Shown: piece by piece, positions 22,500 through 34,800 of the stretch | Position numbering within the stretch: the first letter of the stretch is position 1 | Layout of the letters: every line of letters begins with the position of its first letter | NCBI GenBank assembly: GCA_021234155.1 | Contig: JAJEKV010000018.1 | Location: 19,193,423 to 19,257,422 of the forward strand | From: Isoetes taiwanensis | Taxonomy: Eukaryota > Streptophyta > Lycopodiopsida > Isoetales > Isoetaceae | Direction: 5' to 3' | Length of the DNA stretch: 64,000 nt | The notes under the pieces: generated by a model | What the model was told of the DNA's origin: nothing | Database searches by the model: none | What the model saw: the letters and a program-made list of their open reading frames with translations, nothing else | Position numbers and translations under genes: made by a program

Positions 22500-25410
22500 C
22501 GGGCGTGCACCTCAATCCGCCGCCCCTTTCTTGTGAAGGGAGTCTCAGAAAGGTATATATGCTGGTGCATTCTCTTATGCATGCGCCATGCCGCACATCC
22601 GCCAAGATTTCACCTTTTTTCGAGACCCGGATTTTTATCCGTGCTTTTCTTTGTGTTTATGTTCCGAAATTCATAATTAATGCATGGGGGGGGAAAATCC
22701 TGGTTTTCAGCCAGCTGGTTTGCCAAGTGGCCCCGAGAGTATAGGAAAATCCCCGTATTTCCGGATGAGTTTTAGACCCTCGATTTTTATTGGGATGGCG
22801 GCCGATTTGGCCCGACAAGGTTTAGACCACGCTGATTTTGGGGCTTGGAGGAGGCCCCGGATTGGCGATCCGACCTCGCCGCCGTCCCTGAATGGCGAAA
22901 TTACCCTAGGGGACAAGTTCCACGGCGAAGTTTTCCTGTGGGATCAATCACTTACCCCTCACTGGGAGGTATTCAAAGATCCACCTCCATGCCAATTGAC
23001 TACAAGTGTGTAGTAAACGACCTACTTTGGCGTTTCTTGGAGAGGGGTGGTCTTCAGCCACCTAAAACTTGGTCCCTAGGTAATGGGGATGTTCCTGGTC
23101 CATTGGCGGAGCCAGGTTCGGTTCCCGAGTGGGGGTCCAGCTGGCCCCCTCGGCCCCCAGCCTTGGACTAGCCTCAAGAGAACAAGATACTTGGGGTTCA
23201 CCCCGAGGCCCCGGTAGAAGATTGAAGTGAGAATAGCAAAAGCACTAGGACTGCTAGGTGGTATACATGTGACCACCTGAGAAGCAAAAGCTAGCTCCAC
23301 TACCTAGTAGGGCGTTAGGCGGTGGTCTGGAAGGGGTTGGCTCGGAAGCTCGCCTCATGCCTCTCGCTTGTGCTTCTATTGCCGGTGCATTTTTTCTTGC
23401 GTGTGCAGCGTCATGTCGCACATCCCGCCAAGATTTCACCTTTTTCGAGACCCGAATTTTTATCCGCATGCTTTTCTTTGTGTTTATGTCCGGAAATTCA
23501 TAATTAATGCATGGGGCAGGAAAAATCCTGGTTTTCAGCCAGCTGGCTTGTCAAATGGCCCCGAGTATAGGAAAATCCCCGTATTTCGGATGAGTTTTAG
23601 ACCCTCGATTTTTTTATTGGGATGGCCACCGTTGGCCTTGGCAGGGGTTTAGAACACGTTTTTCGATTTTGGGGCATGGAGGAGGCCCCGATTGGCGATC
23701 CGACCGCCACGTCCGTCCGAACGGCGAAATTACCCTAGGGGACAAGTTCCCACGAAGTTTTCCCGGGGATCAATCACTTACCCCTCACTGGGAGGTATTC
23801 AAAGATCCACCTCCATGCCAATTGACTACAAGTGTGTAGTAAACGACCTACTTTGGCGTTTCTTGAAGAGGGGTGGTCTTCTACGCCCACCGAAACTTGG
23901 TCCCCTAGGTAATGGGATGTTCCGGGTCCATTGGCGGAGCCAGTTCGGATTCCGGAGGGGGTCCGGCCATCTGCGGCCCAAGCTTGGACTAGCCCTGAGA
24001 ACAAGATACTTGGGGTTCACCCCGAGGCCACAGTAGAAGATTGAAGTGACAATAGGAGCACTAGGACTGCTAGGTGGTATACATGTGACCACGGAGAAGA
24101 AAAGCTAGCTCCATCGCTTTCGGTGGGGCGTTAACAGGCCGGTGGCCTCCCCAAAGGGGTTGGCCTCCCGGAAGCTTCGCCTCATGCCTCTCGCTTTGTG
24201 CTTCTATTATTTGCCGGTGCATTTTTCTTCGTGTGCGGCGTCATGTTGCATATCCTGCCAAGATTCCACCTTTTTTTTCGAGACCCGGATTTTTATCCGT
24301 GTTTTTTTGTGTTTATGCTCGAGGAAATTCATAATTAATGCATGGGGGGGAAAAATCCTGATTTTCAGCCAGCTGGCTTGCCAAGTGGGTCATGGCGCAT
24401 GTGAAAATCCCCGGTTTTGGGCGAAGCTTTAGACCCTCGATTTTTTATTGGGATGGCCACCGTTTGGCCCCGGCTGTGGTTTAGACCACGTTTTCGATTT
24501 TGGGGCATGGAGGAGGCCCCGGATTGGCGATCCGACCTCTCCACATCTGGTCTGAAGGCAGAAATTACCCTAGAGGACAAGTTCCACTACCGGTTTTTTC
24601 CTGGGGGATCAATCACTTACCCCCACTAGGAGGTATTCAAGATCCACCTCCATGCCAATTGACTACAAGTGTGTAGTAAGCGACCTACTTTGGCGTTTTT
24701 GGAGAAGGGGTGGTCTTACGCCCACAAAACTTGGTCTCCTAGGTAATGGGGATGTTTCGGGTCCATTGGCAGGAGGTTCTCGGCCCGAGTGGGGGTCCAA
24801 GACGCCCTGACCCCCGCCTTGGACTAGCTGCGAGAACAAGATACTTGGGGTCACCCCCGAGGCCCGGTAGAAGATTGAAGTGAGAATAGCGCACTAGGAC
24901 TGCTAGGGTGGTATACATGTGACCCGCGAGAAGCAAAGCTAGCTCCACGCCCGGTGGGGCGTTCACCGACCCGGTGGCCTCGGGAAGGGGGTTGGCTCGG
25001 AAGCTTCGTCTCATGCCTCCGCTTGTGCTTCTATTGCCGGTGCATTTTCACCGATGCGGGTGCGGCGTCATGCCGCACATCCCCGCCAAGATTTCACCTT
25101 TTTTTCGAGACCCGGATTTTTTATCAGGCTTTTCTTTGTGTTTATGATCCGAAATTCATGATTAATGCATGGGGGCGGGAAAAATCATGGTTTTCAGCCG
25201 CCGGCTTGCCAAAGTGGCCCCGAAGCGCATAGAAAATCCCCGGTATTTCCGGGTGAGCTTTAGACCCTCGATTTTTGATTGGGATGGCCACCGTTGGCTC
25301 CGAGAGGTTTAGACCACGTTTTTTTATTTTGGGGCATGGAGCAGGCCCCGGGATGGCGATCCGACCTCTCCATGTCATCCGAACGAAATTACCCTAGGGG
25401 ACAAGTTCCC
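22500..25410 (+). repeat. Four tandem copies of an 828-bp unit
   Basis: The landmark AAGATTTCACCTTTTTT starts at 22604, 23430, 24260 and 25088 (spacings 826, 830, 828). Other shared landmarks are TTCATAATTAATGCATGGGG and GTGTGTAGTAAACGACCTAC, followed by CTTGGGGTTCACCCCGAGG. The fourth copy stops near 25410. Copies differ by many small indels, and no frame stays open across a unit. A sub-block (PIDYKCVVNDLLWRFLE in one frame) is also recognisable in the palindrome at 26440-28560. Confidence 0.9.
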
Positions 25411-25419
25411 GCCCTCTTG

Positions 25420-25925
25420 ATCGAGAAGCATCCCGAATGTAAATCCTACCAAACCCTAGGGTTTGGTAGGGTTTACATCTCGAAAGCATCAAGACAGGAG
25501 ACTAACACATCCGAAACTTTGCATGGAGTTCTCTCAGGTATGCTCGGGGACCATGCCCGAGATGGGGTCAAATCCCCTCGCGCAGCATGCTTTAAAGACC
25601 GCCCTTCACCGGAAAGGGGCTTGTGAAGGGGAGTCTCCAAAGGTATGTCGCATCGAAATTTGGCTCTGCCTCCCCCATGAGGGTAATCCAAAGACGGGTA
25701 TTCCACGCCGATCCTCGGGCCCTTCGGGTCATCCGAAACATCCCTCGCATGTAAACCCTATCAAACCCTAGGGTTTGCTAGGGTTTACATCTCGAAAGCG
25801 CCAAGCGGAGACTCACACATCCGAAACTTTGCATGGAGTTTCTCAGATATGCTCGGGGACCATGCCCTGAGATGGGGTCGAATCCCCCAGCAGCAAAGAT
25901 GCTTTTCCGAACTCCCCTTCATCGA
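25420..25925 (+). repeat. 309-bp direct duplication with telomere-like palindrome
   Basis: The landmark TGCTCGGGGACCATGCCC occurs at 25541 and 25850. Each copy begins with an inverted repeat around AAACCCTAGGGTTT (25448-25470 and 25762-25785). The block links the 828-bp repeat to array 2. Confidence 0.85.
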
Positions 25926-25929
25926 GACC

Positions 25930-26437
25930 ACATGCCACCCAGGCTCCAACGTGCTCAAACATGCCGAGGTGGCTCAAACATGCCACGTGGGCTCCAACAT
26001 GCCACATAGGCTCCAACATGCCATGTGGTCTCCAACATGCCAAGGTGGTTCCCATTACGCCAAGGTGACTCTAACGTGCCACCTAGGGCTTCAAACATGC
26101 CAAGGTGGCTCAAACATGCCACCTAGGCTCCAACATGCTCAAACATGCCACGCTGGGCCCAACATGCCACCTATGCTCCAACTTGCCAAGGTGGCTCAAA
26201 TATGCCACGTGGGCTCCAACATGCCACCTAGGCTCCAACATTCCTAGGTGGCTCAAACATGCCACCTAGGCTCAAACATGCCAAGGTGGCTCCAACATGC
26301 CACCTAGACTCCAACATGCCATCTAGGCTCCAACATGCCACCTAGGCTCCAACATGCCACCTAGGCTCAAACATGCCAAGGTGGCTCAAACATGCCGTGG
26401 GCTCCAACATGCCACCCTGGGCTCAAACATGCCAAGG
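25930..26437 (+). repeat. 19-bp satellite array 2
   Basis: This array has the same unit and orientation as array 1. Several consecutive units (from GCTCCAACTTGCCAAGGTGG to CATTCCTAGGTGGCTCAAAC) match array 1 near exactly, so one array is probably a segmental copy of the other. Confidence 0.92.
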
Positions 26438-26439
26438 TG

Positions 26440-28560
26440 TCGAAGAAAGGTTGTCGAGGCGCCTTTCCTATCAGCACTCCTCCGGGAGGGCAAATGCCAT
26501 TCCTCCCCCCGAAGCTCAATTCAATTTTCCTATCATTCAGCATCGCGGGCTGAATCCATCATCGACCAGGAGCGTGCTTTGAGTTCAAAGCATAGAAACC
26601 AAAGTGTTTTGGCGTTGGGCTCATTACAAAGATTCAGTTGGAATGGAGATTCGACCTTAAGCCATGTCGTCCAAAATGATGAAATTACCGGGGACCGTTA
26701 CATGGTCCGCGAAAGAAACGCAGACCCTCTACATAGCGGTATTGTGGCCACCTCTAGGCCAATTGACTCTGAGCGTGTTGGACTTGAGCTACTTTGGTGC
26801 TTCTTGGAGGGTGGTCTTACGCCCGCGAAGAAAACTCCCCCCGTAAAGTCGACATTTGAGTCCATTGGCGGTCTGGAGTTCCACGGTTTTAGTGGGAGGT
26901 TGCCCATCAGAGTGGCCGGGGGCCTTGGGGAAGGACCTTGGGGCCTTTGCTTCGAGAAAGGTTTTAAGGTTAAAGTCTTACGCCATGGCCCCTCCCTCAC
27001 GTGATGATATTGTGCAAGATCACAATTAGAGACTAGGATATGGCATCAAAAGCGTAAACCATTGTGTTGCTAGGTTATTGAAGGGTTTCACGTTATGGAA
27101 GTCGAGTTTAGTCGGTTACTTAGGACATGGTCCGAGCTGCTTGATTGAAAACCGCGAAGCAATATTGTGAATGGGTTTTGGATTTATCCTCCTCGGTGTA
27201 ACCAGTGAAGTCAATTGGCTTTTCGCGTGGCAAAATTGTTTGGGATCGCCGGGGTGGCACAGATCCAAACTTGGTTATCGCCATGGTCTCAAGATGCATA
27301 ATTAGAAAAGGTACATCTAGCTATCCAAGAAAATGACCACGTTTTGGCCTTCGAAATGTAAACCCTACAATAACCTAGCAACACACAGGGTTTACGTTTC
27401 GGAGGCCAAAACACGGTCGTTTTCTTAGATAACTAGGTGCACATTTTCTAAACATGCATACAGAGCCATGGCAACTGAAACAACAGAGTTTGAATCTATT
27501 GGCCATCCCGAATGATCCCAAACAATTTTGCTACTGCAAAAGGCGCTCTTGACTTCTAATTGCCACACTGGGAGGAGGATAAATTCAAAGCCGATTCCGT
27601 CAGTTCCTATTGCTTCGCATTTTTTACTGCAACTTCTCGACCATGTCCCAAGTGCAACCGACTAAAACTCGACCTCCATAACATAAACCCTTCAATAACC
27701 TAGCAACACACAGGGTTTATGTTTTGGATGCCATATCCTAGTCAGATTCGACCAGGATCTTGCATAATATCATCACGTAGAGGGAGGGTGTTAGTGCCAG
27801 AAGATGGACCCTTAAAACCTTTCGGAAGCAGTTCGTCCCAAAGGTCCTCTCCCGAAGGCCCCTGGCCATGGACGGGCAATTCTCCCACTCTGGAACTGTG
27901 AACTGACTCTGCCAATGGCCTCAAAATGCCGATATTACCCTCGGGACCAAGTTTCATGCGTAAGATGACCCCTTCTCCAAGAATCACCTCATGTACAATA
28001 GTTCAGAGTCAATTGGACTAAGAGATGGTCGCGGAATAACCGCCATATAGAGGGTTCGTGTTTCTTTTATTGCCAAAATGACCGGGTAACTTGGTCCGTA
28101 AGGTAATTTTTCCATTCGACGACATGGTGAAGTCGAATCTCCATTCCCGGCCTTTGTACCGCCCGGAACGACAAAACACTTGGGTTTCTACATGGTCGAC
28201 CGCAGATGCTTCAAGGGTTTGATAAGTTCTCAGGACCGATCTTTAATTTTTTGAACCTCTCAAGCATGTTACTTGCACGGGCAGATTCAACGGCCGGATT
28301 GGGAAACCGAAGCCCGAGAGGAGGGGCATTGGCATTTGCCCGCCCGGGGAGCGATGGCAGAAAGGGGCTGCCTGCCAACCTTTTTGAGGTCCGCTCTCTT
28401 GGGTCCGGGCCTCTCCCCTCCGTGAGGAAGCCGCAAAGTCCTGGCCTGGTTCGATATTGGGGAAGGGCATCGCTTTAAGTTCTTCAAGATCCCTCTATTC
28501 TATCCCTTGCCAAGCTCCTCTACCAAAAATTCCAAAGGTTATCATATTTCTTGCATAAAG
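26440..28560. repeat. 2.1-kb imperfect palindrome, centre near 27375
   Basis: The two halves are inverted copies. AAGAAAATGACCACGTTTTG near 27330 faces AAAACACGGTCGTTTTCTTA near 27410. TGATGATATTGTGCAAGATC near 27003 faces GATCTTGCATAATATCATCA near 27755. GAGTCCATTGGC faces GCCAATGGCCTC. Outer parts are more diverged. Sub-blocks (AATTACC..GGGACAAGTT, the LLW.FLE stretch) are shared with the 828-bp tandem units, so all derive from one ancestral unit. The 216-codon frame at 26354-27004 starts inside the satellite array and is not supported as a gene. Confidence 0.85.
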
Positions 28561-28689
28561 TCCTAGTCATCATGTCCACGCCACCACCATCTAGCCATGT
28601 CACCCAAAATTTGCCAACATCACCCAATGAAAAGACCAAAGATGGACATCTTTTTATTTTTGGCCTAGTCAAAACTTGGCCTTGCTTTT

Positions 28690-29655
28690 ACTTGACATGC
28701 CATGTCACCACTTGAGTGCCTAGGTGGCATGCCTGAACCACCTTGGCATGTTGGAGCCTAGGTGGCATGTTGGAGCCCGTGGGATGTTGGAGCCTAGGTG
28801 GCGTGTAACATGTTGGAGCCGCATTGGCATGTTTGAGCCACCTTAGCATGTTGGAGTCCACGTGGCATGTTTGAGCCACTTTGGCATCTTGGAGCCTAGG
28901 TGGCATGTTGGAGCCTAGGTGGCATGTTGGTGTCTGTGTGGCATGTTGGAGCCAACTTGGCATGTTTGAACCATGAGCCACCTTGGCATGTTGGAGCATA
29001 GGTGGCATGTTGGAGCTTACGTGGCATGTTTAAAAGGTGGCATGTTGGAGTCCAGGTGGCATGTTGGAGCCCATGTGGCATGTTTGAGACACCTTGGCAT
29101 GTTTGAGCCCACGGGCATGTTTGAGCTAACTAGGTGGCATGTTGGAGCCCATGTGGAATGTTTGAGCCACCTAGGCATGTTGGAGCCCACGTGGCATGTT
29201 TGAGACACCTTTGGTATGCTTGAGCCTAGGTGGCATGTTTGATCCACCTTGGCATGTTGGACCCTAGGTGGCATGTTTGAGACACCTTGGCATGTTTGAG
29301 CCAACTAAGTGGATGTTTGAGCCACCTTGGCATGTTGGAGCCTAGGTGGCATGTTTGAGCCACCTTGGCATGTTGGAGCCTAGTTGGCATGTTGGAACCC
29401 ACGTGGGATGTTTGAGCCACCTTGGAATGATGGAGCCTAGGTGGCATGTTGGAGCCCGCGTGGCATTTTGGAGCCTAGGTGGCATGTTTGAGCCACCTTG
29501 GCATGTTGGAGCCTAGGTGGCATGTTTCAGCCCACCTTGGCATGTGGAGCCTAGGTGGCATGGTAGAGCCCATGTGGCATGCGCCAACCACCTTGGCATG
29601 TTGGAGCCCGCATGGCATGTTAGATCCCCGCATGGCATGTTAGAGCCCGTGACAT
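28690..29655 (-). repeat. 19-bp satellite array 3, inverted
   Basis: About 50 units of the same satellite in the opposite orientation (CCTAGGTGGCATGTTGGAG, CCACCTTGGCATGTTTGAG). Together with array 1 it forms the arms of a foldback about 7.9 kb across. The inner flank 28575-28690 matches the inverted inner flank of array 1. Confidence 0.93.
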
Positions 29656-32600
29656 ATGCGGAGCCTCCGTTCGAAAATTCCGCGGTTTAAGCATAACCTA
29701 CCGCTTGAAAACAAAATTTAACACCTCAGATATTAATTTCTCACGGATCACTTGGAGTCCTAAACTTTCATATTTTCGAAGTAGATAGGAAGATTTAAAG
29801 TTGTTGGATCTTCTACGCAGGCTCGCCTCACGGTTTATAGGCTAGAAGTGTAATCTGTAGTATGGAAAGGCTCTTATTCGTCATTTTTAGGGTAGAAGGC
29901 ATAAATTTGTAGTACAGAGGATTTAGATCAGAGTTACAAACTCTCAATATCTGCGGCTATTTCCAAGACCTGCGACAATTTCCAAGACCTACGGCTAAAG
30001 ATGCTTAAAAATCTGTGGCTATTTCCAAGATCTACAGCTAAGAGTGTTTTGGAAGCACCAGTCTTGATTTAAATCGAAGCCAGAGCTCATATCTTCACCG
30101 GATCATTTCGATTTTGTAGGAACCTGTAGGCCAGGAATGATTCTTAACAGGTTCGTCTACAATCCAACGAAAAAATAATCCTTTTAGGAGGGAAAAGTTT
30201 CCCAACCAAGGGCATGATGGATTCTAGGGGCACAACGTTTGAACCATAAAAATGAACATATGAATTAAACCATTAAAAATGTTAATATTAGAGCACAATT
30301 GCCACACTTAGATAGATAAAACCATAGAATTATGCAATGGTCAACTTTTACATTATCTATTCTTCAAATTAAAGCTTAATATCCATATGAGACAATGTGA
30401 ATATATTCAAGAAATAATCACATCGGATTCAATCACTGTAACAAAAAGAACTTATTTGGATCGTTCAATGAACTCCAATTTCCCTAGACCAGTTCCCGCT
30501 CCTGTGCCCCTCTCTCTGTCTTCAGCACTCCATCTTATCTACAGGTTCAACGGTTTAGCAGTGAATTTGGCAGATCGGTCCGGGCTTATCTCAGTAGTTT
30601 CCTTTTTTATTTTCGGTTGCCTCCAATTTCCCCGTTCACCATATCATTATAACTTTGGTAATATTAACCATTAACCTTCGCCCCAATATTTAATGGTTTA
30701 ACTTAGCATTGAGCTTTGCTCTCCTTAATATAATCGACCATTAACCTTATGCTCTTCACCATGCAACCTTAGGTTAATAAGCTACCCTTCGATTTACCAT
30801 TGTCCCTTAGACAATCACCATTATGCAATCAATACTTCATACTGCAGATGTAAGCTCAAGTGTAAGCTCTGTAACTTCAACATTAGGTCTGCAATATTAT
30901 CTACAAAGATTATATCTTCATGTCTGAGACAATTTGTCTAGACATATTCAACTCCAACAAAAAAAATATTTCATATAACCGAATGGACTATTTCAAGATC
31001 TTGATCCCCATCCCGCTATATTATTGGCCCTTAGAATGATGGTCGTGATTCACGATGATATCAACGGCCGTGATATTGATCCTGGGTCCTCTCCCTTTCA
31101 TTGGCTCTAGCAGGTGCCCGAGATTAATGGCCCCGCATTTTTTTTCATTTCCTCCATTATGGCGATGGCGGAGCTTCTTTTGCTCTCGTATTTCTTTCAT
31201 TCCCTCCCTTAGCTATGACGATGTTTGAGCTTCTTTGCTATGGTGATGGTGGCGCTCCTTAGGTTATGGCTTGCAGCTTAGGTTATGGCTTCCGGTTATG
31301 GCTTGTTATGGTGAGGAGGAGCAGAGGTTATGATGTTGTCGCCAGAAAGATCTCGCCGATCCTATGCACATGAAGGCACTTTTGTAGGTTACATGCAAAG
31401 CAAGGGAGAAATAATCAGTTGCTTTTTTTTTGTACTCTAATCGCCGCTTTTTTGCTTTCGCCGGTGAAATGAAAGCTGCTATTTTGTTTCTCGATTTCTC
31501 CTTTTTCTTCATTTTTGCTTTCCCAGATTTTTCTCCTTTAGGGGCCGTTCTATTATCACGGAGTTAGGGTTTTGGCTGCTAGGCACGGCGATTGATGATG
31601 GTCGATCACTGCAAAGAACACATGAGGTCCACTCAAGCTTTTCATCTTCTTTGATTTTTTTCCAGATAAATCAAAGATGACTCATTTCTTTGATTTTTCT
31701 TGGATAGAAATTGCCTGGCCGGTGCTCGTGGTAATCTTGGTTTCTTTCATAGTTCGTTTTGCCTTGACTTGATGATATGTCGCTTTCCCTACCAGCCAGC
31801 CGGGTTTGAAGAGCGAAAGAGTTTTTCTTCCCTCAAAACCTTCACTATTTGTATAGGCATCTTATTTCCAGTTTATGGCATCTTACTTAATCTTATTTTC
31901 TTCGAGATACAGCCAGTTAAGCTATGATATGATTGCCTTGTACAAAATAAAATCATTCATTTCTTCAACTTCATTGCATAGGTTTATGGTTTATTGTCTA
32001 AATTTTGTGTGTTCATCTTTTTCCATCCAATCTCATGATCTCATGGTTGTAATGACACATTTGTATGCTGACAATGATCTATCAATCAAAAGATAAAATA
32101 AAATAACTTTGATAGGGAAGCACTTACAATTAATGATCCAAACCAAACGACAATAAACTACAATGTGATCCTCTTGTTTTTTAATTGTGGTATTGAATGT
32201 ATGCCACGTGCCAATATATGATTAGTTAGAAGTTATATTAGAAACAACACCTTCTTGTTTTTTCTATATGTGCTAATAATGTTTTTTTATTTGAAAAAGT
32301 AAGCCACGTGTCGATACTTGATTAGTTAAAATACCATTTTATTATTTATAAAATATGCCACGTGTCAATATTTCATTAGCTAAAAGCAATTGAAAACAAC
32401 ACCTTGTTTTTTCTATATGTTATTATAATAATTTTTTACATGTCCTTAATTCAGAAAAACAATACTTAATAGCATAAAAAACAACAACAAGATTTCAAAA
32501 ACACATGTGGTACTTTGTTAAATAACATGTAACTATTTTTAAAAACAATCTTACTTTCATGTTGTAATTTAGCTTTCCACATGTGGTAATATCGAGACCT

Positions 32601-32890
32601 ACGTATGTAATTCTGAAGATAAACAACGCATGGTTCTATTAAAAACAACAGTGAATGAAAAAAAAAACACACGTTGATAAAAAAAACACAAAAACCATGT
32701 CAATTTTTTCTACGCGTGGAATTTTCTGCCAAAAGACCACCGTGGAAAAAATTTCCGCCAAAAAACCACTGTCTCTTTGTGCAAATCCGGATAAACGGGC
32801 CACGTGGACTTTTGGGGCCATTTTGGTGTTGTTTTTGGCATAAAACAACACTTCCGTACAACTAAAAAACAACTGTGGACCAAAAATTGG
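29656..32890. other. No recognised gene; small repeats and G-box sites
   Basis: The DNA is AT-rich. Near 29955-30045 a GGCTATTTCCAAGACCT-type stretch occurs three to four times. At 32203, 32303 and 32357 a GCCACGTG core recurs, the last two as GCCACGTGTCRATAYTT followed by GATTAG or CATTAG. Short frames (for example 30387-30674) have no domain. A long minus frame at 32639-33013 overlaps the start of a plus-strand remnant. Confidence 0.5.
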
Positions 32891-32892
32891 GG

Positions 32893-33467
32893 TCAGTGTG
32901 TCCCCTTCTACTAGCACGAAGAGAAGAAGGTTGAGACATGTCAGGGATGATTCTGATATTGAAACAGAGAATTTTCTGGGACAAGTGACCCCAATGCAGT
33001 TAAGAAGTGGCAAGAAATTTCGTGAAGAAACAAAGGTCGCCTGGATGAGGAGATTGAGTATGTCTTAGACACCCAACCGGGAAGAAGCGTAAGCAAGATC
33101 AAGAAGAAAAAGCTGATGTGGTTGTGAAGAAGACAGGGAAGGAAAAGAAGACATTGAATAAAGAAGAGACTAGCAAAAAGAAAGGAGGTGGCAAGGCCAA
33201 AGCAAAACTGCTCGCACCAAAGCCAAGGTTACTAGAAAGTATCATTTGAGAGGAGAGGTCAAAAGAATGATGGGAATGATGTGGCAACAGAACTTGCAAG
33301 GCAATGAAGAAGAGGTTGAGAAGGATGTCATGGACAACATAAACTCAACCCTTGCTGATATTGCAAAAGCGTGGTTTGAAAGTTCAAAAGAAGTTCATGA
33401 AGAGCAGCCAATACTAGAACACGCACCAAATGTACAAGCCGCAGCAAAGACTATCCAGACAAGATAA
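32893..33467 (+). pseudogene. Lysine-rich nuclear-type protein remnant
   Basis: Plus-strand frames join through shifts. VSPSTSTKRRRLRHVRDDSD and LRSGKKFREETK come first, then GKKRKQDQEEKADVVVKKTG, then KRMMGMMWQQNLQGNEEEVE followed by DNINSTLADIAKAWFESS to a stop at 33467. The first parts resemble a basic nuclear localisation region and the last an amphipathic helix. I know no family for it. It may be the 5' part of the following FCP1-like gene: AAG|GTACAAAA lies at its end and a TTAG acceptor near 33746 precedes the next open segment. Confidence 0.4.
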
Positions 33468-33741
33468 AGGTACAAAACTTGCAGCAATTATTGAATCCAT
33501 GAGGGGGAAGAACAACATCCCCTTGAGCAGAATAATTCATTCTTGATTGTTTAATTTGAATTCTTAAATTATTGTATTCATTATTTGAGTTGTCTACGTA
33601 ATCTTGTGGAGTGACCAAGTAGTCCAAAGTGATGAGGACTTAAATGTATCCCAATTAACTTCCGTGTCTTGTGCTTTTTAATTTAATCTCAATATTTGTA
33701 CTTGAATTTGGGTGTGTATTCACTTGATTAATGTTGTGAAT

Positions 33742-34562
33742 GTTAGGTCCAATGAAGTACAAAGTGTAAATGTAGCTTCAAGTTCCACTGCACTGCCAAT
33801 TGTTATTAGGCAAAAGAGATTGTTGATTCTAGATCTTAATGGCGTTCTCGTGAAGACCTTTAGAAGAAGCAATCAATTGAGGGATGATCTTAAAAGATAA
33901 ACCCTCAATTATTAAAATCATCAACAACTAACAAAGTAGTTGTATTCAAAGTAGGGAGTACATGCTTTCTTGCAGAAGCATCTTACCGGTATGACTTAGC
34001 CATTTGGTCCTCTATGAACGATTTAATGTTCATGAGGTGCTTGATGTCCTATGTCCCGCTAAGAAAGACAAATTCATCTTCATTTGGGACCGAGTTTCGT
34101 GGATGAGATGCCTTTCAAGTATCCTTTGGAGTCTTCTAATCCTATTTTTATGAAGCCACTCCATAAGGTATATGCACTTTCCTCGAGTATGGCAGAAATG
34201 TAATTATTGCAGATGATGAGGTTTACAAGACATTTTTCGTGTCCCCACCATTTACTTCCATCATGGTGCCTACTTTCACTGTCATTGGCAACCGACAAAA
34301 TTCTCGATGTTTATTTGCTTCCAATACTTAGACAGTGTCACATTTCAAGATACTTTAGTCAGATCAAGAATAACACTAGAGCGTAATGTTATACAAGTAT
34401 TTCCGGTGTTCTTGAAGAATTATTCAGCAGGACATTGGAGCAGATAAGAAACTGGCTGGTCAAAGCATACCGCAAGGGGCGATTCGATGGTTAGTTGATG
34501 CACATCGAAATGTCTTCAGTGCAGACCAGTTGGTTCATCTACAGAAGTTTTTAGATTCCTGA
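33742..34562 (+). pseudogene. FCP1/NIF-type phosphatase domain remnant
   Basis: The open segment ending at 33900 reads RQKRLLILDLNGVLVKTFRR. This is the HAD-family start of FCP1-homology domains, where many plant members have DLNG rather than DLDET. Downstream frames, broken by stops, fit later parts of the domain: SYRYDLAIWSSMND near 33980 (compare the usual DVGIWSS), and IIADDEVYKTFFVSPPFTS near 34200 (compare the usual DDSPYK..NPPHT). Near 34450-34560, AGQSIPQGAIRWLVDAHRN suggests the C-terminal helix. Such proteins dephosphorylate phosphoserine, for example on the RNA polymerase II CTD. The gene is broken and intronless here. Confidence 0.6.
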
Positions 34563-34800
34563 TCCTGGTATAAACTTTGTAAATTGCCTCAATTTTGTTA
34601 CACAGAGGCATGTAACTATGTGAGTGCAGATTTGCCTCCATTTTGTACAGATACTATGAGAGTGCTGATTTGCCTCCATTTTGTAACTACACAAGAATTT
34701 TGTACCATCTTGCAATGTAATATATCTTCATTCTCTTTCATTATGTGTTCTCGTATGTATTTTCTTGAAATTGCAAAGTTAACTGTGCAGATGTTATGCT

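Noticed and set aside
22500-25410. Frames of 60-115 codons in the 828-bp units as genes
   Set aside because: They fall in all frames and both strands, and indels between copies break each of them. They are repeat shadows.
26354-27004. 216-codon open frame as a gene
   Set aside because: It begins inside the satellite array, its sequence is one arm of a palindrome, and related copies in the 828-bp repeats do not keep the frame.
32639-33013. 124-codon minus-strand frame
   Set aside because: It is antisense to the plus-strand lysine-rich remnant and rich in F/L/V from A-rich DNA; no domain.
33200-33240. Second H3-tail-like motif (ARTK in KTARTKAKVTRK)
   Set aside because: Only four residues match, it is internal in a lysine-rich protein, and this is easily chance.
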